Assembly (NCBI GenBank): GCA_036417435.1
Contig: CM070903.1
Span: 58,876,001 to 58,940,000, forward strand
Direction of reading: 5' to 3'
Origin: Inia geoffrensis
Lineage: Eukaryota; Chordata; Mammalia; Artiodactyla; Iniidae
Length of the DNA: 64,000 nucleotides
Shown here in pieces: positions 35,616 to 47,465 of this stretch (the first letter of the stretch is position 1; the number at the start of each line of letters is the position of its first letter). Position numbers and translations under genes: made by a program. The notes under the pieces are model-generated. The model was not told the DNA's origin, ran no database searches, and saw only the letters and a program-made list of their open reading frames with translations.

Positions 35616-35690
35616 TAACAAAAGATGCATTACCAAAGCTTTATGCAGATGAATTAACAAAAGATACATTACCCAAAACTTACAGAGATT
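35616..35690. repeat. 39-bp tandem duplication, two copies
   Basis: taacaaaagatgcattacc starts at 35616 and recurs as taacaaaagatacattaccc at 35655. The two 39-bp units match at most positions. Confidence 0.75.
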
Positions 35691-35789
35691 GTAAGAGAAA
35701 TTTTTATTAGCCTTTATTAGTGGTAGATACACTAGGCTGCATGGAGGGAGGAGCATATTTAAGAGGAAAGGAGAGTGTAGCATTTTTAA

Positions 35790-36315
35790 AAATTGGCTGC
35801 AAATTTTTTGACACTCCTCCCATCAAGAGCTGAGGTCTGTCCCGTCCCCTGAGTGTGGACGGCCTGCTTTGACCATTGAGTGCAGTGGTGATGATGCTGT
35901 GTGACTGCTGAGCTGGACTCATAAGAGGTGAGGCAGCTCTGCCTTGTTCCCTGTAACAAGCGTGTTCACTGTAACGCTCTCTTTTGGAGCCCTGGACCAC
36001 TGACTGAGGGGTCTGACTACCCTGAGGCCACCATGCTCTGAGGGAGTCAAGTCACGTGGACAGACCACATGTCAGTACAGTCCAGGCACCAGATATGTGA
36101 GTGGAGGAGCCTCCAGATGATTCCAGCCCCAGCCATCAAGTCATCCCCAGTCTTTAAGTCTTCTCAGATACGGTGCCAGACTTCATGGAGCAGAGACAAG
36201 CCACCCCTTCGGTGCTGGCTGCTACTGTACTTGTTAGTCCATGCATGTCATAAAATGGTTGTTGTTTGAAGCCATACATTTTGGGATAGTTACACAGCAA
36301 TAAATAGTAACTAGA
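35790..36315 (+). mobile_element. MaLR-like LTR, sense
   Basis: Blocks in order: ctgcaaattttttgacactc, tgctgagctggactcataag, ttggagccctggaccactga, gccaccatgctctgagggag, and the 3' portion gttgtttgaagccatacatt ending acacagcaataaatagtaac. The relative order fits a MaLR or related LTR. It is not a gene, although a 66-codon frame lies within it. Confidence 0.6.
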
Positions 36316-36879
36316 AAACGTCACCTGTGTGGTAATAGGGTAATAAATGTATATGCCTCTTTATTCTACAAGGCAAAGAGATAACCGCCAAGATTCAGAC
36401 CAGTTTAATTCCAACAAGGATAGAATCTCCAGGGGTGCACTCTGATGAAAGCTGACCCCATTGAGAAAATGAGCCCAGCACACTGACTCTGGGAGAGGCA
36501 GGGTGGTTTGTTCATTGTCACTTGTAAATTTAGCTGGAGGTGTTTCGAGGTCCTGGGAATGGCCACATAATTGTTGTTGCTGTGATCACTCAGCTGGAGA
36601 GAGCACAGATTGAAAGGACAGAGTTCACAGTTCAAGAGCAGTTGAACCCGAAAACTTATAAACTCTTCTCTTTGGGTTTTCAGTGCTGAAAATAAATGAA
36701 ATCTGGAGCCTGGTGTGACATGACCATCCTGAATTCTTAGGCAGAGATGAGAGTAAACCAGAGGTCACTGGCTTTTACAGAGAGACCCCAAAATTTATAA
36801 TTTCTAACTTGTCTCAAGCAAAGGATAGACCTGTCTTCGTTCATCTTTTCAGGCAAGATACCATTAATTGGCTAAATGT

Positions 36880-37480
36880 GAAGAGTACCCCTGGTCCAGG
36901 TACTCTTTTAGGTCCTAAGGATACAAGTACCCATATATAAGAGTAATGTGGATGTGTGACAAAGACATTCCTTTATTATGTAACCTGCATTCTGGAAGAG
37001 AGAGAGAGAGAGACAGTGACTATCTGAATAAATACTATTTGGGTAATGTGAAGTACTTTGAAGGCAATTAAATAGGGGAACGTGAAAGACAATGTGTGTG
37101 TACGTAGGGGTTATTAAAAAGGAGTGCTCAGGGATGTCCCTGGAAGTCCAGTGATTGGGGCTTCACCTCCCAATGTGGAGAGTGCGGGTTCTATCCCTGG
37201 TTGGGGAGCTGGGATCCCACATGCCTCCTGGCCAAAAGGCCAAGACGTGGAACAGAGGCAGTATTGTAACAAATTCAATAAAGACTTTGAAAAAAAAATG
37301 GTCCACATCCAAAGAAAGAATCTTCAAAAGGAGTGCTCAGGAAGGCCTCTCTTACAAGGTGAGTTGAGTGAGTTCTTAGTGATCTGAGCAAAGAGCATGA
37401 CCCACAGCATCAGCTAGCATGACTCAGTATCTTCAGGCGGCTGACCTATTTGAAGGTCAAGTGGATGGAAGATTTTCCAA
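36880..37480 (-). mobile_element. L2 LINE 3' region, split by SINE
   Basis: Reverse L2: ggtactcttttaggtcctaa near 36899, then aataaatactatttgggtaa, and after the SINE aggaaggcctctcttacaag at 37339. The insertion at 37133-37325 interrupts it. Confidence 0.6.
37133..37325 (+). mobile_element. CHR-type SINE with 16-bp TSD
   Basis: A tRNA-Glu SINE with head gatgtccctggaagtccagt and a distinct 3' body (acagaggcagtattgtaaca, caataaagactttg). The repeat AAAAGGAGTGCTCAGG flanks it at 37117-37132 and 37326-37341. The frame at 37124-37387 is a SINE reading. Confidence 0.9.
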
Positions 37481-38141
37481 TTCAGTGATTACCTGTTGAG
37501 CACAAGTTGTGAAACTGTCCTGGTTAGGAATTGCTGCCGACCCTAATACTTCTTAGTGGTCAGTACTCCAGTAGACTAGAATTTCCCAATTCTATTATAG
37601 GCAATTAAATTCTGAGTAGGTTAAATGCCAGTGTTGGGATTGTACCTTGGTGTTAAATTGCCTCCAGGATCTATTTTAAACAAAGTATAAAATTAAGCCC
37701 TAAATATCATGCTCTATAAAAGGGATGGCATTTACAAATGCACGTAGAAAAAAAAAAAAGGAACTACCACCAGTCACCTTCTGTAAAGAAAGAAGAAGAC
37801 AGGAGGTAAAAAAATAGATGAGTGAACAAACAAAATGTTCAGAAATACGACTGGATAGAGACTCCCAGATGGACTTAGGCAAATGTGATAAAAACATATT
37901 TTAAATTCCGTGTCTGATAATTTGCGTATCTACATTCTTGGTAGGTCGGATTCTCTAATTAGTAATTTCTGTTATCACCCACACTATCTTATTCTTTGAA
38001 TGTTAGTGACTGCCTTTTTTAAAAAAATTGTGAACTTTTATTCCTTAGAACATTATCTGTGGAATTCCTTTAGGTTTGTGTGTAAAGTTTGCTTACCAGA
38101 GAGCATTAGTGTTTGCTCTTGCCAACCTGAGATCACTTTAA
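37481..38141. other. Unique sequence, no gene seen
   Basis: AT-rich; no repeat or exon identified apart from a poly-A run at about 37748-37759. Confidence 0.5.
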
Positions 38142-38470
38142 ACCAGCGGTCAGCAAACTTTTGCTGTAAAGGGCCAGAGAGTAAATATTTTAGGCTTTGG
38201 GCTATACAGGCTTTGTTACAGTGACTCAACTCTGCCATTGTAGAGTGAAAGGACCTAGAGACAGTGTGTAAACAAATGAGCATGACTGTGCACCAGTGAA
38301 ACTTTGTTGGAGACTGAAATTCCAATTTCATGTAACATTCCTGTGTCATGATAATATTTTCTGATTTTGATTTTCTTTCAATCATATAAACCTGTAAAAA
38401 CTATTTTAGCTCATGGACTGTACAAAAGCAGATGGCAGGCTGGATTTGGCCATGGACCATACCAATGCCT
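38142..38470. mobile_element. hAT-type DNA transposon relic
   Basis: Non-autonomous element starting CAGCGGTCAGCAAACTTTTG, with the conserved run aagggccagagagtaaatat and actcaactctgccattgtag. Its right end, ggatttggccatggaccata, ends in ccaatgcctg, a decayed inverted complement of the left end. It carries no transposase. Confidence 0.75.
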
Positions 38471-40828
38471 GATTTAAACTACATTTTTAGCATGTGGTTT
38501 TTTTGAGTCTTACAATCGATGTGAATTTTAGCCCTAAATTTGTGTGAGGGCAGAGATGTGGTTAGGATTTCAGAGGAATCATTTTCTTTTTTCCCCTTTT
38601 CCCAGAGCCAAGGCCCAAACAGATAAATATCCTACCAGCTCTCAGTGTGAGGCAGTTCTTTTCTTAGTTGACCCACGGAAACTTCCTGTGGCCCTTGTTT
38701 GATAGAAACATCCCTGATCTGCACTCCCACGATGCCTGTACCTCAGTGGTCTCCTCATCGTCTGCCAAAGCCAAGTTAGAGTCCATCAGGGTTGGCAGAG
38801 GACACAGGCTAATGTTTCATTTCTGGGTCACAAAGTCTGATAGTCCATGTCTGGATTTGAAACTTCATTTTTATTCTGACCTCTAAGGGCATTTCTTACT
38901 TTCCAGCCAGGTTAGCCGTGCATTTTTTTTTTTAAAGGCTTTTACATATTGCCCAGAATTTTTAGGTGTTCTATGTACCTAACAACATTGCTGAAAACAC
39001 AGGTGTCTTTGGGATCTCTCTCTTGTACTTTTTTTCCAGGATTGTACTCTGGTTTATGTTTCATGCTACTCCAGGAGGTTGGTTGTGGTTAGGAACAAAG
39101 CTATGGGAGAAAGGAAACTTTTGCAGAACGTGTGCCTTCTAGAGAGGAAGCAGAGGCATAGCCACCAAGAGATGGGAGTGGTAAAGAAGTGAACAACCTT
39201 CAGAGAAGAAAAAATTCCTGAAAAGTAGCTGAAAGTAAAGATGACGTGGTACATATTGAAGTGGCTGAAGTTACTTTCCCACTGAAGGAGGCTCCAGAAG
39301 TGAAGTGTAATATTCGGATTAAAGAAGAGGAAAGGTAATATTGCATCAGAAAACAGAGCAACAAATAGCCTGGAGGTAAGAAGGCAGGAGGCAAATTCAA
39401 GACACGGTGAAATGAATGTGCAGTGGAAATGGAGCTGTGTGTATTCAGAGATGGAGGGATGTGAATACCTGCACGAAATAAGAACCATTGTGTGTTTGCA
39501 AATGGGTAAGATGTGATGAAAACTATGACTTAGGAAAGATTAATCCTCTGGCACAACACAAGCTGGTTTGGGTCATAAAGAAATTGGTTGCAAAGAAGAC
39601 CAACAAAGAGACTGTTGAAATATTTGAGACGTGAATGTTGAAGAATTTTACCTGTGATGGAAGTGAAAGGAACAGGCAGATCTGAGAAAAGTGGTGGGAG
39701 GGTAGTAGAAGGCAGTGACCAACTAGAAAAGGGAGCAGATGTGAGAGAAATCGAAAGTGGGAGAGAGCGCGTGGATTCCAGTGTGGCTTCTAAAGTTCCC
39801 TTTGTTTTGAACCAACCTCCAAAAGTATAACATTCAAGCTCATTCCTGGGGAATCAGGTAGAGTCCAAGAAACAAGGGTCTCACAGGCTCAGTTTGAGTT
39901 TCATGTTACTGTTTTTCCTTCCAAATTGACCAAGTTGGGAGTACGGTTTTCTCAGATCACTTTTATTTTTATATCTGAGCGTTAACAGTGGTATGAGCCA
40001 GCTCCCTCAGTATTTTCCATGGTAACACAATGGATGAGCTTCCCTGAAAGCCTTCGTGGCAGCTGAGCCAACTGTTGGTCCGTGCACTGCCTTGCCCCAG
40101 CACACTGATCAGTGAGTCAGAGGTGGCAGTTACTCACAGCGATGCAGATCAGAAGAGGAAAATTCATTTTGTACGAACCAGAGTCGAAAATTGAAAATGT
40201 GCCACCTTAACTGCTTTTCATGCTTGACACACTTCAGAAGCTATTCTTTCTGACAACATAATGAAGGTTAGTGGTGGGCTTAGTGTTTTGTTTTGCCTTA
40301 TTATGAAGATGTTGGTGCAGTTTCTAAATGAATGATCCCGAGAATAACCCTTTGGAATGGCAATGTCATTTTTAGGAAGCAGGCAGAGTGGTCTTCCCAC
40401 TTCATGTTGGAGCAGCTTTCTACACCCTAGGTGTCTACTGCCTTTTCAGAGAGCACAATTAATTTATGAAATAGATGCTCTTGGAGACAGAGGTACAAAC
40501 TGTGGCCAACTGTGTGGTTAGGAAGAAAATAGGCAAGAAGTTAGATGGGGAAGTAACACCAACGTGGCATTACTGCAGTGCAGCTGGAAATAACACGAGC
40601 GGTTTTTTTCTTCTCCGGGGCAATGACCCCACCCTTCATTTTGCTTCTGCTGAGACATTTTGGAAGAGCCACCTTGAAGGAACAATCATTTCTTAACTCA
40701 CTTCTTCATGGGACTGAAGGAAATCCAATACAGATGAAAGGAAATATATTTCTTTCTAGAGCAAGAAGGCCTAGAACTTTGATGGTAGAGATCTGACAAC
40801 TGAAAAAGTTGTCCAATGTGATAAAAAG
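38471..40828. other. Unique sequence, no gene seen
   Basis: About 2.4 kb. Frames at 39066-39488 (minus) and 40475-40696 (plus) have no family motif and no convincing splice framing. 39060-39800 is purine-rich but does not match a repeat I can name. Confidence 0.45.
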
Positions 40829-40829
40829 G

Positions 40830-41260
40830 GATGAACCTTGGACTGGAAGTCAGGATTTTTGATTCTAGTCTGGCTTCTGTCAATAGTTGTAATGATCTTC
40901 ATTTATCAAGTGGTCACTGTGTCAGACATTGGGCTAAGAGCTTTTCGTGCATTATCTCATTGGATCCGTTTCACATTTCCAAGAGTACTATTCCTATTTC
41001 TGTTTCAGATGTGAAAGTCGAAACTCAGGAAGGCTAACTAACTTGTCCAAGGTCCCACAACCAATAGATGTTGGTGCTGGAATCTAAACGAGTGTGTAGG
41101 ACTCTAGAGCTGGAGCTCTCCGTCATTGCTTCCGCAAAGAGTACAGGGCCTTGGAAGAGTCAGCCAACCACTTTGAGCATCGGTGGTATTATAAAATAAG
41201 GAAATTGGCCTTGATGACGCATGAGGTTGCTTCCAGTTTCAAGATCCTATCCAACTGTGT
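40830..41260 (+). mobile_element. MIR3-like SINE split by a reverse MIR
   Basis: The left piece at 40830-40890 (ggactggaagtcaggatttt, attctagtctggcttctgtc) and right piece at about 41150-41260 (ttataaaataaggaaattgg, gaggttgcttccag) are in sense. The middle, about 40895-41130, is a reverse MIR (tctcattggatccgtttcac, ttgtccaaggtcccacaacc). Confidence 0.6.
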
Positions 41261-41264
41261 CTTC

Positions 41265-42945
41265 TGACGGACAGAGTATTAAAGAGGTAACATGACATAA
41301 AAGATTAAAAATATGAGCTCCGTGGCCTTGAGAAAAGCCAATGAGAGGCCAGGCAAATTCTTTTGGGTAAAAAAAAAACTACCACCACAAACTGAGTAGT
41401 GAAGTCCTAGAAGAATCCTGGAAAGATTTCTAAAATAGTGGATATGTGTTGGAAACAGAAGGGTGAATCCTAATTTTGGAGAAATGACTCATAAGGGATT
41501 GAAATATATTATGTAGTTTCTTTTTCCCCCTTAATTGGATACTCAGAAGACAGGGCCTGAAGCTATGCAAAAATACAAAACGATTCCATTTTGAGGGATG
41601 CCCAGGTAATCTGCCTTCCTCTGGGATCTTCTGCTTTCTGAAATCCATTTATCTCATTTAGGGGTGGATTATTAAACATTATTAAACATATTGAACCTAA
41701 GTTGAAAACTAGCCAAAAACCTGTTAAGGCCTGTAGGCAAGAAAACTCAGAATTAAATGAAAATCCAGCTGTACCTCCTTAAACATGGGCAGAGGCCTCA
41801 ACACGTGCTCACTTAATCTACATAGTGTTGAAAGTCATTTTATTCCTGATGAAGTGCTGTGGACAGGTATGCCATTTAAGTTTCCTTTCTCTTTCCTTCC
41901 CTCAGTCTCCCCTACATTTCTTTTCATTATAAGCAAGGTTATTACCCTTTAAGCACAAAAATAGATAAGGTAATATTAACAGCCAATCTGATTACAGGTA
42001 TCCTCCATTTCTCTTTCATCTTCTGATAGTAATATAAAGCTGGCTTCTCCACTCCAAATCATTTCCATTCAAATTTTATTATTTGCATGATTTTTAAAAA
42101 ACATTCCAGGCAATAAAGTTATTCTGGTAATCCTATGGTTAATTGTGTACAGGCTAACTACAATTTAACCAATATGAAATTTTTTTTGGAAGATGACTTC
42201 TGAGCTCTTGTAACTGTAGTGTAGGACCCAACCAGCTGCTGTGTGATGCATGAAAACCATCTTAGTTCATTAAGATTAAAGGAGCTCTTCTTGTTCGCAG
42301 GGCTGATTCCTGCAGCTGAAACAATATTTACACCAATTAACAACTTTTTAAACCCCTCTGTTTGAATTGTTAACCTTCAAGTAAACTGTCTCTGTGGAAA
42401 TGGTTGATGATACAACCACTGTCCGAAAATTCATCTGCCTGATCTTTATTGAACTTGATGTGCAAACATTTAAAGGGTAACTGAAACACTGATTAAATAC
42501 TGTGTCTGGGCACTAGAGTCAGGAATTCAGAGAGAAAGGCTGACTTATTGTTGACAATATCAGGAGACAAAAGCCCAAGATGCTGCCAGTTTTTAGCAGG
42601 AGCAGTCTAGACCCTGTCTGGGTTGCCCTGATGTCTGTTGACGCGTGAAAGGCACTTCTAGTTGTGCCATCAATGCGACACAGGGAATACATACAGTTTA
42701 TAATCCCAACCAATCAGCAAAAAGATTCTCCATCTGTTCTAGAGATGTGATATCAATGACTTAATCTAGTCATGAGTGATGATTCAGACTGGGGTACAGA
42801 GGACTAGGTGAAATTGTATTTTTGGATCAGGCCATTGTTTAGTTTTTTTTTTTTTTTTGGTTTTGTTTCTTTGTATTCAGGGTGTATGTTTTTCAGTTTG
42901 AATTTGGGAGTACTGGGTGTTTACTCTTTTCATTCAATGGCTTAA
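41265..42945. other. Unique AT-rich sequence, no gene seen
   Basis: No confident repeat or coding exon. A poly-T run is present at about 42845-42858. Confidence 0.5.
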
Positions 42946-42947
42946 AG

Positions 42948-43120
42948 TAATGGTTCTAAAATCTGACTGTATGTGAACATCAACTGGAAAATACTGATGC
43001 TAGGGCTGCATTTGATGCCAATTGTATCAGAATCTCTGGACATGAGGCCCAGGCACTGGCAAGTTAAAGGAGCTCTGCTGGTGATAATAATCTGCAGTCA
43101 TGATTAAGAACAACTGCACT
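42948..43120. mobile_element. MER5A-like hAT relic
   Basis: taatggttctaaaatctgac, acatcaactggaaaatactg, tatcagaatctctggacatg, aggcccaggcactggcaagt, and a right end of gattaagaacaactgcac, in MER5A order with complementary ends. Confidence 0.75.
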
Positions 43121-43124
43121 AGCT

Positions 43125-43235
43125 GTAAGCTCCATTAGGTCAGGGACTATGTTGATTTCATTCACCCTTGCGTTTGTAGAATGTAGCACAGGGCCTGACA
43201 CATAATAGTTATTTAATACATATTTTTGAAGACGT
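43125..43235 (+). mobile_element. L2 LINE 3' end
   Basis: gctccattaggtcagggact, then gaatgtagcacagggcctga and cacataatagttatttaata follow the L2 3' end in sense. Confidence 0.75.
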
Positions 43236-43950
43236 GCTGTGTAAGAATCCTGGGTAACAGCCAAACTGGCTAGGGCTTCTATGAGGGTTACAGATGTACC
43301 AGGTAAATGAGAGAGGCAGGCAGTGTATTACCACTCTGGTTCTCCTGTTGCTCCCCAACACCAGAAAAACAATGACCCTGGAGCAAGCCCTGGGCACTTG
43401 AATGTTTTCCAAGCTGCACGCTTTCTCTCAGTCCCACCAGTTGTGCTCCCTTCCTATGATTCCCGTGACTGGCTCCATCTCGATTTTCGTATTGCACTCC
43501 AATTTCTTGCTGGCACTGGCACCTCGTCCTGAATCTAACCTAGCACAGGACATGTTCCCCAGCTGCTGGACTGCTGCTGACATACACTCCTTAGCTATCA
43601 ACCACCTATCAGTAAGAGAATCACCTTCTCCAAGGTCATGCTCCCATTTGAGGGCAGCCCATTCATAATCAAAGAGGTGAGGTTATAAAGACTCACACTC
43701 AGGGCAACTCTGATGGTCCATCTCAGCTCCAGAGATCCTGTGGGATAAGCTGAAGTTTTGGCTGGGACTGTATCATAGCTAGACTTCTTCCTCTGCCAGC
43801 CCTTCTTGCTTCCCTTCCTCCACAGGTATTGATAATAGGAACACTTCCCAAAGAACGCCTTCACTCTAACCTCCACACCAGAGTCTACTTACTGAGCACA
43901 CAGTGACGATGGCATGAATTACTTGACCTCATCTCTCCACGCCTCTCAGA
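43236..43950. other. Unique sequence, no gene seen
   Basis: Overlapping frames on both strands between 43288 and 43876 show no conserved motif. Slightly GC-richer than the surroundings. Confidence 0.5.
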
Positions 43951-43954
43951 CTGG

Positions 43955-44215
43955 GCTCCTCACACCCCTCTCTGCCATGTGCCGGACACCATGGCAGTAA
44001 TGATCAAGACAAAATTGCTGCCCTCATTGAACTTATATTCTGGTGGGAGAGATAAGCAAGAAACAAATATCTTAACTGTGGGTGATGATGAAAGCCATTT
44101 AGAAAAATAAAGCAGGGAACAGCGTAAGAGAACAGAGAGTTATAGGGGTGAAGTGGAGTGGTGGTATGCTGGAGCTGCCACATGCTGGCTCATACAAACC
44201 CACTGTTAAATTCAC
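43955..44215 (-). mobile_element. L2 LINE fragment
   Basis: Reverse L2: gtgccggacaccatggcagt, attgctgccctcattgaact, tatattctggtgggagagat, then aaataaagcagggaacagcg. Confidence 0.7.
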
Positions 44216-44638
44216 AGGAATCTTGAAAGGCACTGTTAAAACAGAGCCATTATAATTTTTTCCTTTTTTATTGAAGTATGGTTGATTTAAATATTAGTTT
44301 CAGGTGTACAACATAGTAACTCAAAATTTCTATGGATTATATTCCATTTATAGTTATTATAAAATATTGGCTATATCCCCCATGTTGTACAAAATATCTT
44401 TGTAGCTTATTTATTTTATACATAGTAGCATAAACCACTAGTGTGTTCTCTATATCTGAGTCTGTTTTTGTTGTTGTTATATTCACTAGTTTGTTTTATT
44501 TTTTAGATCCTACATATAAGTGATTATATAGTATTTATCTTTCTCTGACATATTTCACTAAGCATAATATCCTCAAGGTCCATCCATATTGTTGCAAATG
44601 GCAAAATTTCATTCATTTTATGGCTCAGTAGTATTCGG

Positions 44639-44640
<2 letters not shown>

Positions 44641-44672
<32 letters not shown>
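44641..44672. repeat. (GT)16 microsatellite
   Basis: An uninterrupted 32-bp GT run inside the antisense L1 3' region. Confidence 0.97.
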
Positions 44673-44675
<3 letters not shown>

Positions 44676-44803
44676 CCATATCTTCTTTTGGTGTTTATCT
44701 GTTGATGGACACTTAAGTTGCTTCCTTACCTTGGCAATTGTAAATAATGCTGCTGTGAACATTGTGATGCATGTATCTTTTCGAATTAGTGTTTTCATTT
44801 TCT

Positions 44804-45089
44804 TCAGATATATATCCAGGAGTGGAATTGCTGGGTTATATGGTAGCTCTGTTTTTTATTTTTTGAGGAACCTCCGTACTGTTTTCCACAGTAGATGCAC
44901 CGATTTACACTCCCACCAACAGTGTATAAGGGTTCTCTTTTCTCCACATCCTTGCCAACATTTGTTATTTGTGTTCTTTTTGATGATAGCCATTTTGACA
45001 AGTGTGAGGTGATATGCCATTGTGGTTTTGATTTGCATTTCTCTGGTGACTACCGATGTTGAGCACCTTTTCACCTGCCTGTTGGGCAT
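44804..45089 (-). pseudogene. L1 ORF2 C-terminal remnant
   Basis: Minus-strand reading of the antisense L1 between its 3'UTR and the nested younger L1. The 45089-44856 frame gives [20 protein letters not shown] and then the cysteine motif [18 protein letters not shown], the same CX3CX7HX4C arrangement as in the other L1 copies here. A frameshift moves the reading to another frame below about 44900, so the end of ORF2p is not joined. Upstream coding is cut first by the nested L1 insertion at 45200 and then by the internal deletion. Confidence 0.85.
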
Positions 45090-45214
45090 CTGTATTTCCT
45101 CTTTGAAAAAATGTTCAGTTCTTCTGCTAGTTTTTTAATTGGGTTGTTTGGTTTTTTGATGTTGAGTTGTATGAGCTGTTTATATATGTTGGATATTAAC
45201 CCCTTAGCAGTCTT

Positions 45215-45280
45215 TTTAAAATGACGTATAGTTGATTTACACTCTGGTGTTAATTTCTGCTGTACAGCAGTGTGACTCAG

Positions 45281-45345
<65 letters not shown>

Positions 45346-45660
45346 TTCTCTTCCATTATGTTTTATCACGGGATATTAAATATAGTTCCCTGTGTTATAT
45401 GGTAGGACCTTGTAGTTTATATATTCTTTATGTAATAGTTTGTATCTGCTTATCCCAAACTCCCAATGCTTCCCTCTCCCATCCCCTCTCCTCTTTGGCA
45501 ACCACAAGTCTGTTCTTTATGTCTGTTTCTGTTTTGTGGATATGTCCATTTGTGTCATATTGAGATTCCACATATAAGTGATATCATATGGTATTTGTCT
45601 TTCTCTTTCTGATTTACTTTGCTTAGTATGATAATTTCTAGGTCCATCCATGTTCCTGCA
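45215..45660 (-). mobile_element. Younger 5'-truncated L1 nested in L1
   Basis: A 446-bp L1 3'UTR in reverse (tgacgtatagttgatttaca, ctgctgtacagcagtgtgac) inserted in the older L1 with a perfect 15-bp TSD, CCCCTTAGCAGTCTT, at 45200-45214 and 45661-45675. Confidence 0.95.
45287..45346. repeat. (AT)n(AC)n compound microsatellite
   Basis: About 23 AT units followed by about 7 AC units inside the nested L1 3'UTR, where artiodactyl L1s commonly carry such a tract. Confidence 0.95.
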
Positions 45661-46686
45661 CCCCTTAGCAGTCTTATAATTTACAAATATTTTCTCCCCC
45701 CATTCATTCAGTATGCTGTCTTTTTGTTTTGTCAGTGATTTCCTTTGCTGAATGTGATGTAACACATTTATTGTTTTGTGAATATTGAACCATCCTTGCA
45801 TCCCTGGTATAAATCCCATTTGATCATAGCGTATGATCCTTTTAACGTATTTTTGAATTTGGTTTTGTTGAAGGTTTTTGTATCTATGCTCATCAGTGAT
45901 ACTGGCCTGTAATTTTCTTTTTTTGTGACATCTTTGTCTAGATTTGGAATCAGGATGATGCTGGCCTTGTAGAATGAGTTTGGAAGCATTCCTTCCTCTG
46001 CAATTTTTTGGAATAGTTTGAGAAGGTTAGGTGGTAACTCTTTTAAATGTTCAGGAGGATTCACCTGTGAAGCCATCTGGTCCTGGACTTTTGTTTTTTG
46101 GGAAGTTTTTTTGTTTGTTTTTTACTGCTGATTCAGTTTCATTACTGATAATTGGTCTGTTCATATTTTCTGTTTCTTCCCAGTTTAGTCTTGGGAGTTT
46201 ACACATTTCTAGGAATTTGTTCATTTCATCTAGGTTGTCCATTTTATTAGCATATAGTTCTTCATAGTAATCTTTTATGGTCCTTTGTATTTCTGTAGTG
46301 TCTGTGGTAAGTTCTCCTCTTTCATTTCCATTTTTATTGATTTGGGTCCTCTCTCTTTTTCTCTTGATGCATCTGGCTAAAGGTTTGTCAATTTTGTTTT
46401 TCTTTTCAAAGAACCACCTTTTAGTTTTGTTGATCTTTTCTATTTTTGTTTTGTCTCTATTTCATTTATTTCTGTTTTGATCTTTATGGTTTCATTCCTT
46501 CTACTAACTTTGGGTTTTGTTTGTTCTTCTTTTTCTAGTTCCTTTGGATGTAAGATTAGGTTGTTTGAGATTTTTCTTGTTTCCTGAAGCAAGCTTGTGT
46601 TACTATAAGCTTCTCTCTTAGAACTGCTTTTGCTGTATCCCATAGATTTTTGAATCATTGTGTTTTTGTTTTCATTTGTCTCCAGG

Positions 46687-46813
46687 TTTTTTTTTTTTTT
46701 TTTTTGGCCACACTGTGTGGCTTGTGGGATTTTAGTTCCCTGACCAGGGATTGAACCTGGGCCACTGCAGTGAAAGCACTGAGTCTTAACCACTGGACCA
46801 CCAGGGAATTCCC
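46687..46813 (-). mobile_element. Short CHR-family SINE with TSD
   Basis: A poly-T (46687-46705), then ggccacactgtgtggcttgt and the head complement ggaccaccagggaattccc. It lacks the CHR-1 middle body, giving a 127-bp form. CTCCAGG flanks it at 46680-46686 and 46814-46820. Confidence 0.88.
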
Positions 46814-46843
46814 CTCCAGGTATTTTAAAATTTCTTCTTTGAT

Positions 46844-47465
46844 TTATTCAGTGCTCCATTGGTTGTTTAGTAGCATGTGGTTTAGCCACCATGTGTGTGT
46901 GTGTGTTTTGCAGTTTTTCTTGTAGTTGATTTCTAGTCTCACAGTGTTGTGGTCAGAAAAGATCCTTGATGTGATTTCAATTTTCTTAAATTTACAGAGG
47001 CTTGTAATATGACCTAGCATATGATCTGTCCTGGAGAATCTTCCATGTGCACTTGAAAAGAATATGTATTTTGCTGCTTTTGGATGGAATGTTCTGTATG
47101 TATCTATTGAGTGCATCTGATGTAACATGTCATGTAAGATCAGTGTTTCCTCATTGATTTTCTGTCTGGACGATCTGTCCATTGCTGTAAGTGGAGTCTT
47201 AAAGTTCCCTACTGTTATTGTATTACTGTGAGTTTCTCCCTTTATGTTTGTTAATATTTGCTTTTATGTGTTTAGTTCGTCCTATGTTGGGTGCATATAT
47301 ATTTGCAGCTGTTATATCTTCTTCTTGGATTGATCCATTGATCATTAGGTAATGTCCTTCTTTGTCTCTTGCAACAGCCTTTGTTTTAAAGTCTGTTATG
47401 TCTGATATAAACATTCCTATCCTGGCTTTTTTGGATTTCCATTTGCATAGAATATCTTTTTCCAT
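46844..47465 (-). pseudogene. L1 ORF2 endonuclease domain remnant
   Basis: Two minus-strand frames cover the endonuclease of the antisense L1. 47465-47223 gives KKARIGMFISDITDFKTK, then GHYLMINGSIQEEDITAANI. 47182-46844 gives MDRSSRQKINEETLILHD and then IFSDHNTVRLEINYKKN. In contrast to the 25-31 kb L1, the catalytic SDH motif is intact here. The GDFN block is lost between the two frames (about 47183-47222), where a frameshift and stop occur. The N-terminal catalytic residues lie upstream of 47465 in decayed sequence. No active enzyme is possible. Confidence 0.88.

Noticed and set aside
44641..45012. Frame starting with a Cys-Val repeat
   Set aside because: A GT microsatellite read into antisense L1 sequence.
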